14,947 nucleotides of DNA from Burkholderiales bacterium (lineage in GTDB: Bacteria > Pseudomonadota > Gammaproteobacteria > Burkholderiales > Burkholderiaceae_C), in assembly GCA_947450745.1 (NCBI GenBank), contig CANFYD010000025.1, positions 1 through 14,947 of the forward strand, in the 5' to 3' direction. Both the position numbers and the translations under genes were made by a program. This document shows, piece by piece, positions 1-6,559 of this stretch. The notes beneath the pieces were generated by a model. The model worked only from the letters and a program-made list of their open reading frames with translations, was not told where the DNA came from and searched no databases. The stretch's first letter is position 1; every line of letters starts with the position of its first letter.

Positions 1-1
1 G

Positions 2-742
2 ACCCTGCTGCAACACCGTGTGCTGCCGGTCATCAATGAAAACGACACCGTGGTCAACGACGAAATCAAGTTCGGCGACAACGACACCCTGGGTGCGCTG
101 GTGGCCAATTTGATCGAGGCCGATGCACTGGTGATCTTGACCGACCAGCGCGGCCTGTATTCAGCCGACCCGCGCCGCGACCCGAATGCCCGGTTCATTG
201 CCGAGGCCTCAGCAGGCACACCAGAGCTTGAGCAAATGGCGGGCGGCGCCGGCTCAAGCTTGGGCCGGGGCGGCATGTTGACCAAAATTCTGGCTGCCAA
301 GCGCGCGGCGGCCAGCGGTGCCCACACCGTCATCGCCTGGGGTCGCGAGCCCGATGTGCTGCTGCGTTTGGCGGCAGGTGAGGCCATCGGCACCGCTTTG
401 ATGGCCAGTCTGCCCAAGCTGACGGCCCGCAAGTTGTGGATGGTGGACCATTTGCAATTGCGTGGTTCGGTCAGTGTGGATGCGGGCGCAGCGGCCAAGG
501 TGCGCGGCGAAGGCAAGAGCCTACTGCCCATCGGCGTCTACGAGGTGCAAGGCGAATTCCATCGAGGCGATGTGATCGCTGTGCGCGACACCGCTGGCTT
601 GGAGTTGGCAAGGGGTTTGACCAACTACTCCAGTGCCGAAGCCCGCTTGATCGCCCGCAAACCGTCGAGCGAATTCGTCCGGGTGCTCGGCTATGCGGCC
701 GAGCCTGAGTTGATCCACCGGGACAATCTGGTCTTGAGCTGA
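2..742 (+). CDS. proB: Glutamate 5-kinase, 3' part (5' end outside window)
   Basis: Phosphorylates L-glutamate to gamma-glutamyl phosphate, the first committed step of proline synthesis in the cytoplasm. The reading frame is open from base 2 without a start, so the gene is cut by the window edge. About 246 C-terminal residues are present, against about 370 for the whole family protein. The amino-acid-kinase part shows the PVINEND substrate-site motif, the GDND segment, LTDQRGLYSADPR and the glycine-rich GRGGMLTK nucleotide-site segment. A C-terminal PUA domain follows, roughly bases 430-690, with SLLPIGV and an FHRGDVI stretch. The gene ends with TGA and converges on rppH 28 bases further on. 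In related bacteria obgE usually lies upstream, but that cannot be seen here. Nothing looks broken. Confidence 0.96.
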   Translation, partial: TLLQHRVLPVINENDTVVNDEIKFGDNDTLGALVANLIEADALVILTDQRGLYSADPRRDPNARFIAEASAGTPELEQMAGGAGSSLGRGGMLTKILAAKRAAASGAHTVIAWGREPDVLLRLAAGEAIGTALMASLPKLTARKLWMVDHLQLRGSVSVDAGAAAKVRGEGKSLLPIGVYEVQGEFHRGDVIAVRDTAGLELARGLTNYSSAEARLIARKPSSEFVRVLGYAAEPELIHRDNLVLS

Positions 743-749
743 CGCAGAC

Positions 750-759
750 CAAGCGCTTG
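750..759. repeat. 10-bp perfect palindrome between proB and rppH
   Basis: CAAGCGCTTG lies in the 28-base gap between the two convergent stop codons. It is not followed by a T tract on either strand, so it is at best part of a weak bidirectional termination region. It may be chance in GC-rich DNA. Confidence 0.3.
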
Positions 760-770
760 CGGACAGGGCC

Positions 771-1391
771 TCAGTCGTCCGTGGCAGAGTCCTTTTTCGA
801 CTCTGCTGCTATCAAGCCAGACTCGGGCGAGGCCGCCTCGTGTTCATCGTCTAGAGGCAGCCCACCTTCACCACGGTGCGTGCGCATACCGGCGCGCAAG
901 TAGCGGTTGTGGTGGTTGACGCGCGGCAAATAACGGGCGAGTTCGGTCAGCGCGTTTTCATAAACGCCGCGTTTGAATTCGATCACGGCCTCTAGCGGCA
1001 CCCAATAATCGTTCCAGCGCCAAGCGTCGAATTCCGGGTGATTGGTGGCACGCAAATTCATATCGCAATCGCGTGCCATCAGTTGCAGCAAGAACCAAAT
1101 CTGTTTTTGCCCACGGTAATGGCCGCGTGCGTCGCGGCGGATGAAATGGTCGGGCACCTCATAGCGCAGCCAATCCCGGGTACGCGCAATGATGCGCACA
1201 TGGTCTGGAACCAGCCCCACTTCTTCGTGGAGTTCACGAAACATCGCCTGCTCTGGCGTTTCGCCATAATTGATGCCCCCTTGCGGGAACTGCCATGAAT
1301 GAGTGCGGATGCGTTTGCCCCAAAACACTTCATTCCTATGGTTGAGCAGGATGATGCCGACGTTGGGCCGAAAGCCTTCACGGTCGAGCAT
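771..1391 (-). CDS. rppH: RNA pyrophosphohydrolase (Nudix family)
   Basis: Removes pyrophosphate from the 5' end of triphosphorylated mRNA, which opens it to decay by RNase E; it is a cytoplasmic enzyme. The 206-residue protein starts MLDREGFRPNVGIILLN, typical of RppH/NudH. The Nudix box GX5EX7REUXEEXGU fits exactly at residues 38-60, with the catalytic REXXEE at 52-57. I chose ATG at 1391 over a TTG two codons upstream because GAGG sits six bases before the ATG. The core ends near residue 170. The last 35 or so residues are a charged, low-complexity, acidic tail, which makes the protein about 30 residues longer than the 176-residue E. coli enzyme; such tails occur in Burkholderiales. The gene converges on proB and is divergent from proS. 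Confidence 0.95.
   Translation of the reverse strand: MLDREGFRPNVGIILLNHRNEVFWGKRIRTHSWQFPQGGINYGETPEQAMFRELHEEVGLVPDHVRIIARTRDWLRYEVPDHFIRRDARGHYRGQKQIWFLLQLMARDCDMNLRATNHPEFDAWRWNDYWVPLEAVIEFKRGVYENALTELARYLPRVNHHNRYLRAGMRTHRGEGGLPLDDEHEAASPESGLIAAESKKDSATDD
784..806. terminator. Perfect 8-bp hairpin at the rppH 3' end, possible proB terminator
   Basis: GCAGAGTC at 784-791 is the exact reverse complement of GACTCTGC at 799-806, with a seven-base loop CTTTTTC. The hairpin lies inside the last codons of rppH, encoding part of its acidic tail, and starts 41 bases past the proB stop. No T tract follows the stem on either strand, so classic intrinsic termination is not shown. It could act as a transcript 3'-end barrier for proB, or fold in the rppH mRNA just before its stop. 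Confidence 0.4.
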
Positions 1392-1417
1392 AATCAACCT
1401 CGAATCTTAGTTAGTCG

Positions 1418-1455
1418 GGGACAGAGCAACTCAGGTTGACTCTTCGCCCTGTCCC
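1418..1455. repeat. Nested inverted repeat upstream of rppH and proS
   Basis: GGGACAG at 1418-1424 pairs with CTGTCCC at 1449-1455. Inside the loop, CAAC (1427-1430) can pair with GTTG (1435-1438) and GAG (1424-1426) with CTC (1440-1442). This is a potential stem-loop in the leader of rppH, since it lies 27 bases upstream of its ATG, or an operator. There is no T tract. Confidence 0.35.
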
Positions 1456-1457
1456 GC

Positions 1458-1486
1458 AATGCAATAGTTGGACTGATTATTGCATT
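1458..1486. promoter_or_regulatory. Perfect 9-bp inverted repeat in the rppH/proS divergent spacer, operator-like
   Basis: AATGCAATA (1458-1466) and its exact reverse complement TATTGCATT (1478-1486) flank an 11-base centre. The distance between half-site centres is 20 bases, about two helical turns, the geometry of a dimeric regulator site. It is AT-rich in otherwise GC-rich DNA and sits 83 bases before the proS ATG. A weak plus-strand promoter could overlap it: TTGGAC at 1468-1473 and TATGAC at 1489-1494, with a 15-base spacer. The rest of the 177-base gap holds nothing else I recognise. A binding protein is inference only. Confidence 0.4.
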
Positions 1487-1568
1487 CGTATGACCCCCCG
1501 ACGCCGTCCTCGCTAACCCTCACACCCCAAACCTTGCCTGGCCCCCGCTGCCAGGCCTAGCTGCCGCC

Positions 1569-3314
1569 ATGAAAGCCACTCAATTTTTTATCTCCACGCT
1601 CAAAGAAGCGCCAGCCGATGCCGAAGTAGTCAGCCATCAACTGATGATGCGCGCCGGCATGATCAAGCGCTTGGGTGCGGGTATTTACAACTACATGCCG
1701 ATGGGTTTGCGAGTGATCCGCAAGGTGGAGGCCATCATCCGCGAGGAGATGAACCGAGCCGGTGCCGTCGAGCTGTTGATGCCCGTCGTGCAGCCGGCCG
1801 AGCTGTGGCAAGAAACCGGCCGCTTCGACAAAATGGGCCCCGAGTTGCTGCGGGTGAAGGACCGCCATGGCCGTGACTTCATCATCCAGCCCACGTCCGA
1901 AGAAGTCATCACCGACATCGCCCGTCAAGAACTGCGCAGCTACAAGCAGCTGCCGAAGAATTTCTATCACATCCAGACCAAGTTCCGAGATGAGCGCCGG
2001 CCACGCTTTGGCATCATGCGCGGGCGTGAGTTCACGATGAAGGACGCCTACTCTTTCGACCGTGACTTGGCCGCTGCAACCGTCAGCTACCAAGGCATGT
2101 TCGCGGCCTACCAGCGCATTTTTGACCGTTTTGGCCTGCAGTACCGTGCGGTCGCGGCCGACACCGGTGCCATCGGTGGCGAGCTCTCGCATGAGTTTCA
2201 AGTCATTGCGGACACCGGCGAGGACGCCATCGTCTATTGCCCGACCAGCGATTACGCTGCCAACATCGAATTGGCCGAAGGCGTGGCCTTGCTGGACGCC
2301 CGCGCCGCCGCTGGACAAGCCCTCAACAAAACGGCCACGCCGGGCCAGAGCACCTGTGCCGACGTGGCCAAGCTGCTGGGCCTGACGCTGGCTCAAACCG
2401 TCAAGTCGCTCGTGCTCGCCACCGACGAGTTGAACGAGCAGGGTGAAATCATCAAGTCCACCGTGTGGCTGCTGCTGTTGCGTGGCGACCATGAGCTGAA
2501 CGAGGTCAAGGCCGGCAAGATCGAGGGTTTGAAAGCGGGCTTCCGCTTTGCGACTCACGGCGAAATCGATGCTTGTTTTGGCTGCAAGCCGGGCTACTTG
2601 GGCCCCATCAACATGGTCAAACCGGTCAAGGTCGTGGTAGACCGCACGGTGGCTTTGATGAGCGACTTTGTTTGCGGCGCCAACGAAGCCGACTTCCATT
2701 ACACCGGTGTCAACTGGGGCCGTGACCTGCCGGAGCCCGACCTGATCGCTGATTTGCGCAATGTAGTGGCCGGTGATCCGTCGCCCGACGGCCAAGGCGT
2801 GCTGGCGATTCAGCGTGGCATCGAAGTCGGCCATGTGTTCTTGCTGGGCACGAAGTACTCAAAAGACATGAACGCGACCTTTCTCGATGTGAACGGCAAG
2901 CCGCAGCACATGGTGATGGGCTGTTACGGCATCGGCGTGACCCGCATTCTGGGTGCCGCCATCGAGCAGAACCACGACGCCCGCGGCATCATCTGGCCCG
3001 AAGCCATGGCCCCGTTCAGCGTGGTGGTCTGCCCCATCGGCATGGACCGCAGCGAAGAGGTCAAGGTGGCTGCGACCCAACTGCACGACGAGCTGCTGGC
3101 GCTGGGTGTGGATGTCTTGCTGGATGACCGTGGCGAACGGCCTGGGGCGATGTTTGCCGACTGGGAGTTGGTCGGTGTGCCGCACCGTGTGGTCATCTCC
3201 GATCGTGGGCTCAAGGAAGGTCAGATCGAGTATCAGGGCCGCCGCGATGTCGAAGCGACCAAGTTGCCGCTGGCCGACGTGCTGGCGCTGCTGAAAGGCA
3301 AGCTGAAGCTTTGA
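1569..3314 (+). CDS. proS: Prolyl-tRNA synthetase, bacterial long form with editing domain
   Basis: Charges tRNA-Pro with proline in the cytoplasm. The protein has 581 residues, the usual length of the long bacterial form. The class II catalytic core shows LGAGIYNYMPMG at residues 35-46, motif 2 FRDERRPRFG at 139-148 followed by a KDAYSF segment, and motif 3 GCYGIGVTRIL at 451-461. Between motifs 2 and 3, about residues 225-390, lies the inserted YbaK-like domain that clears mischarged alanyl-tRNA-Pro. The anticodon-binding domain fills about 485-581. The ATG at 1569 gives the family N terminus MKATQFFISTLKE; no clear Shine-Dalgarno precedes it. The stop overlaps the next gene's TTG start by four bases, so the two are probably co-transcribed. 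Divergent from rppH. Confidence 0.98.
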   Translation: MKATQFFISTLKEAPADAEVVSHQLMMRAGMIKRLGAGIYNYMPMGLRVIRKVEAIIREEMNRAGAVELLMPVVQPAELWQETGRFDKMGPELLRVKDRHGRDFIIQPTSEEVITDIARQELRSYKQLPKNFYHIQTKFRDERRPRFGIMRGREFTMKDAYSFDRDLAAATVSYQGMFAAYQRIFDRFGLQYRAVAADTGAIGGELSHEFQVIADTGEDAIVYCPTSDYAANIELAEGVALLDARAAAGQALNKTATPGQSTCADVAKLLGLTLAQTVKSLVLATDELNEQGEIIKSTVWLLLLRGDHELNEVKAGKIEGLKAGFRFATHGEIDACFGCKPGYLGPINMVKPVKVVVDRTVALMSDFVCGANEADFHYTGVNWGRDLPEPDLIADLRNVVAGDPSPDGQGVLAIQRGIEVGHVFLLGTKYSKDMNATFLDVNGKPQHMVMGCYGIGVTRILGAAIEQNHDARGIIWPEAMAPFSVVVCPIGMDRSEEVKVAATQLHDELLALGVDVLLDDRGERPGAMFADWELVGVPHRVVISDRGLKEGQIEYQGRRDVEATKLPLADVLALLKGKLKL

Positions 3315-3946
3315 GTTCGGCTCGACACAGTCGCCGCGGCTTGCTGGTCGGCTCGGCCGCCTGGCTGGCCACCGCCGCCGCGCCGCGCTTTGCCTGGGCT
3401 GGGGCGCAGTTGGAGGAGCCGCTGGCTGACGCGGTGCGCTCGGGTCTGTCGGCGTCGGTCGGCAATAAAGCACCGCCGAAGCCGCGCTTTGACAACGTCG
3501 AAGCGCGGCTGGCTTATTTGAGCTGGCTCGGCGCGATGAGTGCAAAACTCGAAAAACGCAAGAGTGAAGCGCTGACCCGCATCGAGTTTCTGGAAACGCT
3601 GTGGTACGAGAGCCGCCGCGCCGGGCTGGAGCCGTCCATGGTGCTGGGCCTGGTGCAGGTGGAAAGCGGTTTCCGCAAATACGCAATCAGCAGCGCTGGC
3701 GCGCGCGGGTACACACAGGTGATGCCGTTCTGGGCCAAGTCGATTGGCGACGGGCAGGCCTCGCGGCTGTTCCACATGCAGACCAATTTGCGCTTCGGCT
3801 GTGTGATCTTGCGCCACTACCTGGACCGCGAGCGGGGCGATATGTATCTGGCGCTAGGCCGCTACAACGGCAGCCGTGGCCGGCCGGAGTATCCGAATGC
3901 GGTGTTCGGGGCGCGCAAGCAGTGGTTGCTGCCCGGCGAGGTCTGA
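3311..3946 (+). CDS. Short lytic transglycosylase (SLT domain), probable Tat export signal
   Basis: Predicted periplasmic enzyme that cleaves peptidoglycan glycan strands with formation of 1,6-anhydro-muramic ends. It is 211 residues long. Residues 1-30 form an export signal with S-R-R-G-L-L at 7-12, a hydrophobic stretch and an A-W-A cleavage-type end at 28-30; this looks like a twin-arginine signal. The SLT domain covers roughly 95-195. The likely catalytic glutamate is E118 in QVESGF, followed by SSAGARGYTQVMP (128-140) and the YNGS motif at 185-188, all in the family order. The start is TTG, whose first base precedes the proS TGA (TTGA overlap), which suggests translational coupling. No in-frame ATG exists before the signal. 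The exact family (Slt70-like or MltC/E-like) cannot be settled by eye. Confidence 0.88.
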   Translation: MSSARHSRRGLLVGSAAWLATAAAPRFAWAGAQLEEPLADAVRSGLSASVGNKAPPKPRFDNVEARLAYLSWLGAMSAKLEKRKSEALTRIEFLETLWYESRRAGLEPSMVLGLVQVESGFRKYAISSAGARGYTQVMPFWAKSIGDGQASRLFHMQTNLRFGCVILRHYLDRERGDMYLALGRYNGSRGRPEYPNAVFGARKQWLLPGEV

Positions 3947-3987
3947 CGTTCAAACGAGGTCAGCCTTGCCTTTAGAACTTTGGAGGC

Positions 3988-4560
3988 TTACGCCTTCAGC
4001 CCACGCCAGACCTTGGGCTCGGCACCCATCACGCCAGCCAGTTCCAACACCCGTTCGGCGCTTTCGTTCACCAGCTCTTGGATACTTTGCGGGTGGTGAT
4101 AAAAGGCCGGCAACGGGGGGAAGATGATGGCACCCATTTCTGTGGCGGCCACCATATTGCGCAGATGAGCCAGGTTGAACGGCGTTTCGCGCACCATCAA
4201 GATCAAGCGGCGGCGCTCTTTCAGCGTCACATCGGCGGCGCGCGACAGCAGGTTGTCGCCAAAGCCGTGAGCCACGGCCGCCAGCGTCTTCATCGAGCAA
4301 GGCGCAACAATCATCGCTGCCGTGGCAAAACTGCCGCTGGCTACGCAAGCGCCGACATCGCCGGGCGAGTAGGCGAAGCTGGCTTCACGCTCCAGCGCTT
4401 GGCGGTCCAGTCCCAGCTCGTGGTGAGCGTTCAGCACGCCGGCCGGGGTGACGATCAAATGGGTTTCGAGCCCGAGCTCACGGCCTCGCCGCAGCAGGCG
4501 CAAGCTGTAGGCTGCGCCGGTGGCACCGGTGATGCCGATGACCAATCGTTGGGCCGACAC
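3988..4560 (-). CDS. ubiX: Flavin prenyltransferase
   Basis: Joins dimethylallyl phosphate to FMN to make prenylated FMN, the cofactor of the UbiD decarboxylase in ubiquinone synthesis. The 190-residue length matches the family (189 in E. coli). The FMN-binding segment GITGATGAAY is at residues 9-18, CSMKTLAAVAHG at 88-99, and the conserved RETPFNLAHLRNM region at 124-136, followed by an FPPLPAFYHHP segment. The start is GTG at 4560, seven bases after the grxD stop, so it is the last gene of the minus-strand run hemA-prfA-prmC-unknown-grxD-ubiX. No clear Shine-Dalgarno is seen, so coupling to grxD is likely. It converges on the lytic transglycosylase gene across 41 bases. Confidence 0.96.
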   Translation of the reverse strand: MSAQRLVIGITGATGAAYSLRLLRRGRELGLETHLIVTPAGVLNAHHELGLDRQALEREASFAYSPGDVGACVASGSFATAAMIVAPCSMKTLAAVAHGFGDNLLSRAADVTLKERRRLILMVRETPFNLAHLRNMVAATEMGAIIFPPLPAFYHHPQSIQELVNESAERVLELAGVMGAEPKVWRGLKA

Positions 4561-4567
4561 GCCCGGC

Positions 4568-4882
4568 TCAGCTCGCGGCCAAGGCTTGCTGCAATTCGCC
4601 TGATTCGTACATTTCCATCATGATGTCCGAGCCGCCGAAGAACTCGCCGTTCACGTACAGCTGCGGGATGGTGGGCCAGTTTGCATAGTCCTTGATGCCC
4701 TGACGGATTTCGGCATCGTCCAGCACGTTGAAGGTTTTCAGATCGGTGACTCCGCAGGCCTTCATGATCTGCATCGCGCGGCCGGAGAAGCCGCACATCG
4801 GGAATTGGGAGGTGCCCTTCATGAAAAGCACCACCCGGTTGCTCTTGACCAACTCATCGATGCGTTGCTGAACGTCGCTCAT
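4568..4882 (-). CDS. grxD: Monothiol glutaredoxin, CGFS type (Grx4)
   Basis: Cytoplasmic glutaredoxin that binds and passes on [2Fe-2S] clusters with glutathione and BolA-type partners. It has 104 residues. The CGFS active site is at residues 30-33, preceded by VVLFMKGT with its conserved lysine, and followed by NWPTIPQLYVNG (cis-proline loop) and the GGSDIMMEM helix. I chose ATG at 4882 because it gives the family start MSDVQQRIDELV and has GAGAAG just upstream. A GTG eight codons further up would add an unlikely leader. It is followed seven bases on by ubiX. A near-consensus -10 lies upstream, so it may have its own promoter. Confidence 0.95.
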   Translation of the reverse strand: MSDVQQRIDELVKSNRVVLFMKGTSQFPMCGFSGRAMQIMKACGVTDLKTFNVLDDAEIRQGIKDYANWPTIPQLYVNGEFFGGSDIMMEMYESGELQQALAAS

Positions 4883-4908
4883 TTTCTTCTCGCCAAAAGT
4901 TAACACCA

Positions 4909-4937
4909 GCGCGGATTATCGGCGAGTCTGCGCGGAT
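4909..4937 (-). promoter_or_regulatory. Putative grxD promoter region with 8-bp direct repeat
   Basis: On the minus strand GATAAT (bases 4915-4920) is one mismatch from the -10 consensus and lies 32 bases before the grxD ATG. No good -35 is seen at the right distance. GCGCGGAT occurs twice, at 4909-4916 and 4930-4937, 21 bases apart, about two helical turns, so it flanks and overlaps the -10. It might be an operator pair, but this is inference. Confidence 0.33.
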
Positions 4938-4942
4938 ATTTC

Positions 4943-5632
4943 TCAATAGCTGTAAGTCAGCCCCAGTTGCAGCACTGGCTTGTAGCGCAAATTGCGCAGC
5001 ACGTCCTCTACGCTTTGGGCGTTATTGCTGCCCAAGCGCAGGCCTCCCAGGGCCGTGCCGTTGATCAGCCCCAGATCCGCGCTGAAGCCCCAGCCGCCGC
5101 GCAACGATTGGCCGGAATAGCCAATGCCCAGATAGGACGTCGAGCTGATCGGATCGTTGAAGTCCTGGGCGGCTGACAGCCCGCTGAGGCTGCGCAGGCC
5201 GACAACGAGGCTGTGGCCGAGCTGAACCGTGCTGGCACCCAGCGCCAACCCGGTGCCCTGCATCAATGAATCCGAGCCCATCAACACGCCGCCGGTCGCC
5301 CGGAGGCCACCGCGCACGCCGGTGAGGCCCGAGCTGGTCAGGTAGTAGTCGCCCAGCAAGTTGGCGCTGAGCAAGCGGGAGCCGCCGTAGCGCAGGCCGC
5401 CGTTGCCGGCCGGACCGTCATTGAGACTGCTCAGTTGCAAGCGAGCCTGCCAGCGCGTACTGTCATTCAGCCGCAGCCCGGTACCGTCAAAAGCCTGGGC
5501 GGGCTGCCAAGCGGCGGACAAACAGGCGGCGAGCAACACGAGCCCGGACATGCCTGACAGAGCGGAGTGGCCTGGAATGAAGCGCGAGCAGACGTTCAGG
5601 GCCGTTTTTTTGGCCGTGCGGGCGGTCGTCAT
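4943..5632 (-). CDS. Uncharacterised exported protein, outer-membrane-barrel-like
   Basis: I do not recognise a named family. The 229-residue protein has a long N region with basic residues (TAKK) and a hydrophobic stretch near residues 27-42, ending in QPAQA at about 44-48, as in a Sec signal peptide. The mature part is rich in Gly, Ser, Leu and Tyr, with alternating short strands, and ends in LQLGLTYSY with a terminal aromatic residue, the usual C-terminal signature of outer-membrane beta-barrels. Sequences such as LRYGGSRLLSANLLGDYYL suggest a small barrel. ATG at 5632 has GGAG six bases upstream. It sits between prmC and grxD, genes of unrelated cytoplasmic function, with 96 bases before it and 60 after its stop up to the grxD ATG, so it may be its own transcription unit. 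Confidence 0.75.
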   Translation of the reverse strand: MTTARTAKKTALNVCSRFIPGHSALSGMSGLVLLAACLSAAWQPAQAFDGTGLRLNDSTRWQARLQLSSLNDGPAGNGGLRYGGSRLLSANLLGDYYLTSSGLTGVRGGLRATGGVLMGSDSLMQGTGLALGASTVQLGHSLVVGLRSLSGLSAAQDFNDPISSTSYLGIGYSGQSLRGGWGFSADLGLINGTALGGLRLGSNNAQSVEDVLRNLRYKPVLQLGLTYSY

Positions 5633-5662
5633 GGCAATCTCCGGTGCTACAGGGGTGATCTC

Positions 5663-5668
5663 ATACTA
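5663..5668 (-). promoter_or_regulatory. Possible -10 element for the barrel-like gene
   Basis: TAGTAT on the minus strand lies 30 bases before the ATG at 5632, inside the 96-base gap after prmC. No convincing -35 box is found 16-18 bases upstream, so this is a weak call. Confidence 0.22.
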
Positions 5669-5728
5669 CGTCTCCCGCTGGCCGTCCGGCATTGAAACTG
5701 CTGGGCAAATCGCACGTTCTTACCGAGA

Positions 5729-6559
5729 TTAACCCAACCAGCGCGCGCCGCTCACCCGAGGCTGGCCCCCTAAATCATGGCGCAGCGCCAACTCGCTGAA
5801 GCCGCGCAGCTGTAGCGCCGCCGCCACGGCCTCTGCTTGATCGTAACCATGCTCCAAAAGTAGCCATCCGCCTGGATGCAGATGCGCCGGCGCACCCTCG
5901 ACCAAGGTCTGCAGCGCGCTCAGACCGTCACCGCCGGGCGACAAGGCGCTCAACGGCTCGTGGCGCAGCGCGGGCAGGTGCGGGTCAGCGCAGGCAATGT
6001 AGGGCGGGTTGCTGACGATCAAATCGAACTGCTGGCCGGCCAAAGGCTGCCACCAGTCGCCCTGCTGAAAGCTGACGGCCAGACCCAGGGCATCGGCATT
6101 GCGCTGTGCGACCTGCAAGGCCGCCGCGCTCAGATCGACCGCTTGCACGCTGGCCAGCGGGTGGCCGGCCTTGATCGCCAGCGCAATCGCGCCGCTGCCA
6201 GTGCCCAGGTCCACAACGCGGGCTTTGCTGGGCGCTTCGAGCAACAGCTCCAGCGCCCAGTCCACCAGCGTTTCGGTGTCGGGGCGGGGAATCAAGGTGT
6301 CGGTGCTCACCGTCAGCCGCAAGCCATGGAATTCGGTCCAGCCGATGAGGTAAGCCAGCGGCATGCCGGCGGCCCGTTGCGCCAGTTGCTCGGCCAGACG
6401 CCGTGCGATGTCGGAAGGCAGGCGGGCGTCGTCGTGGCTGATCAACCAAGCGCGGCTTTGCTGCAGGGCGGCGCTCAGCAGCAGTTGGGCGTCGAGCCGG
6501 TCAACGCCCAGCGCTCCGGCCAGCCGCAACGCGTCCGCTACATCGGTCGGTGCGTTCAA
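5729..6559 (-). CDS. prmC: Peptide chain release factor N5-glutamine methyltransferase
   Basis: Methylates the glutamine of the GGQ motif of release factors using S-adenosylmethionine, raising termination efficiency. The 276-residue length fits the family. The N-terminal helical domain is followed by the PrmC segment PLAYLIGWTEFHGLRL and IPRPDTETLVDWAL (90-103). SAM motif I is VVDLGTGSGAIAL at 115-127, and the substrate motif NPPY is at 184-187. The start is TTG at 6559, overlapping the prfA TGA as TTGA. A very good AGGAGGG Shine-Dalgarno inside the last prfA codons supports this start. Its own substrate, release factor 1, is encoded by the gene just upstream, so coupling makes functional sense. 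Confidence 0.96.
   Translation of the reverse strand: MNAPTDVADALRLAGALGVDRLDAQLLLSAALQQSRAWLISHDDARLPSDIARRLAEQLAQRAAGMPLAYLIGWTEFHGLRLTVSTDTLIPRPDTETLVDWALELLLEAPSKARVVDLGTGSGAIALAIKAGHPLASVQAVDLSAAALQVAQRNADALGLAVSFQQGDWWQPLAGQQFDLIVSNPPYIACADPHLPALRHEPLSALSPGGDGLSALQTLVEGAPAHLHPGGWLLLEHGYDQAEAVAAALQLRGFSELALRHDLGGQPRVSGARWLG

Noticed and set aside
1557..2834. Long open frame of 425 codons on the minus strand opposite proS
   Set aside because: It is the complement of proS, which has all class II synthetase motifs; long antisense frames are expected in GC-rich coding DNA.
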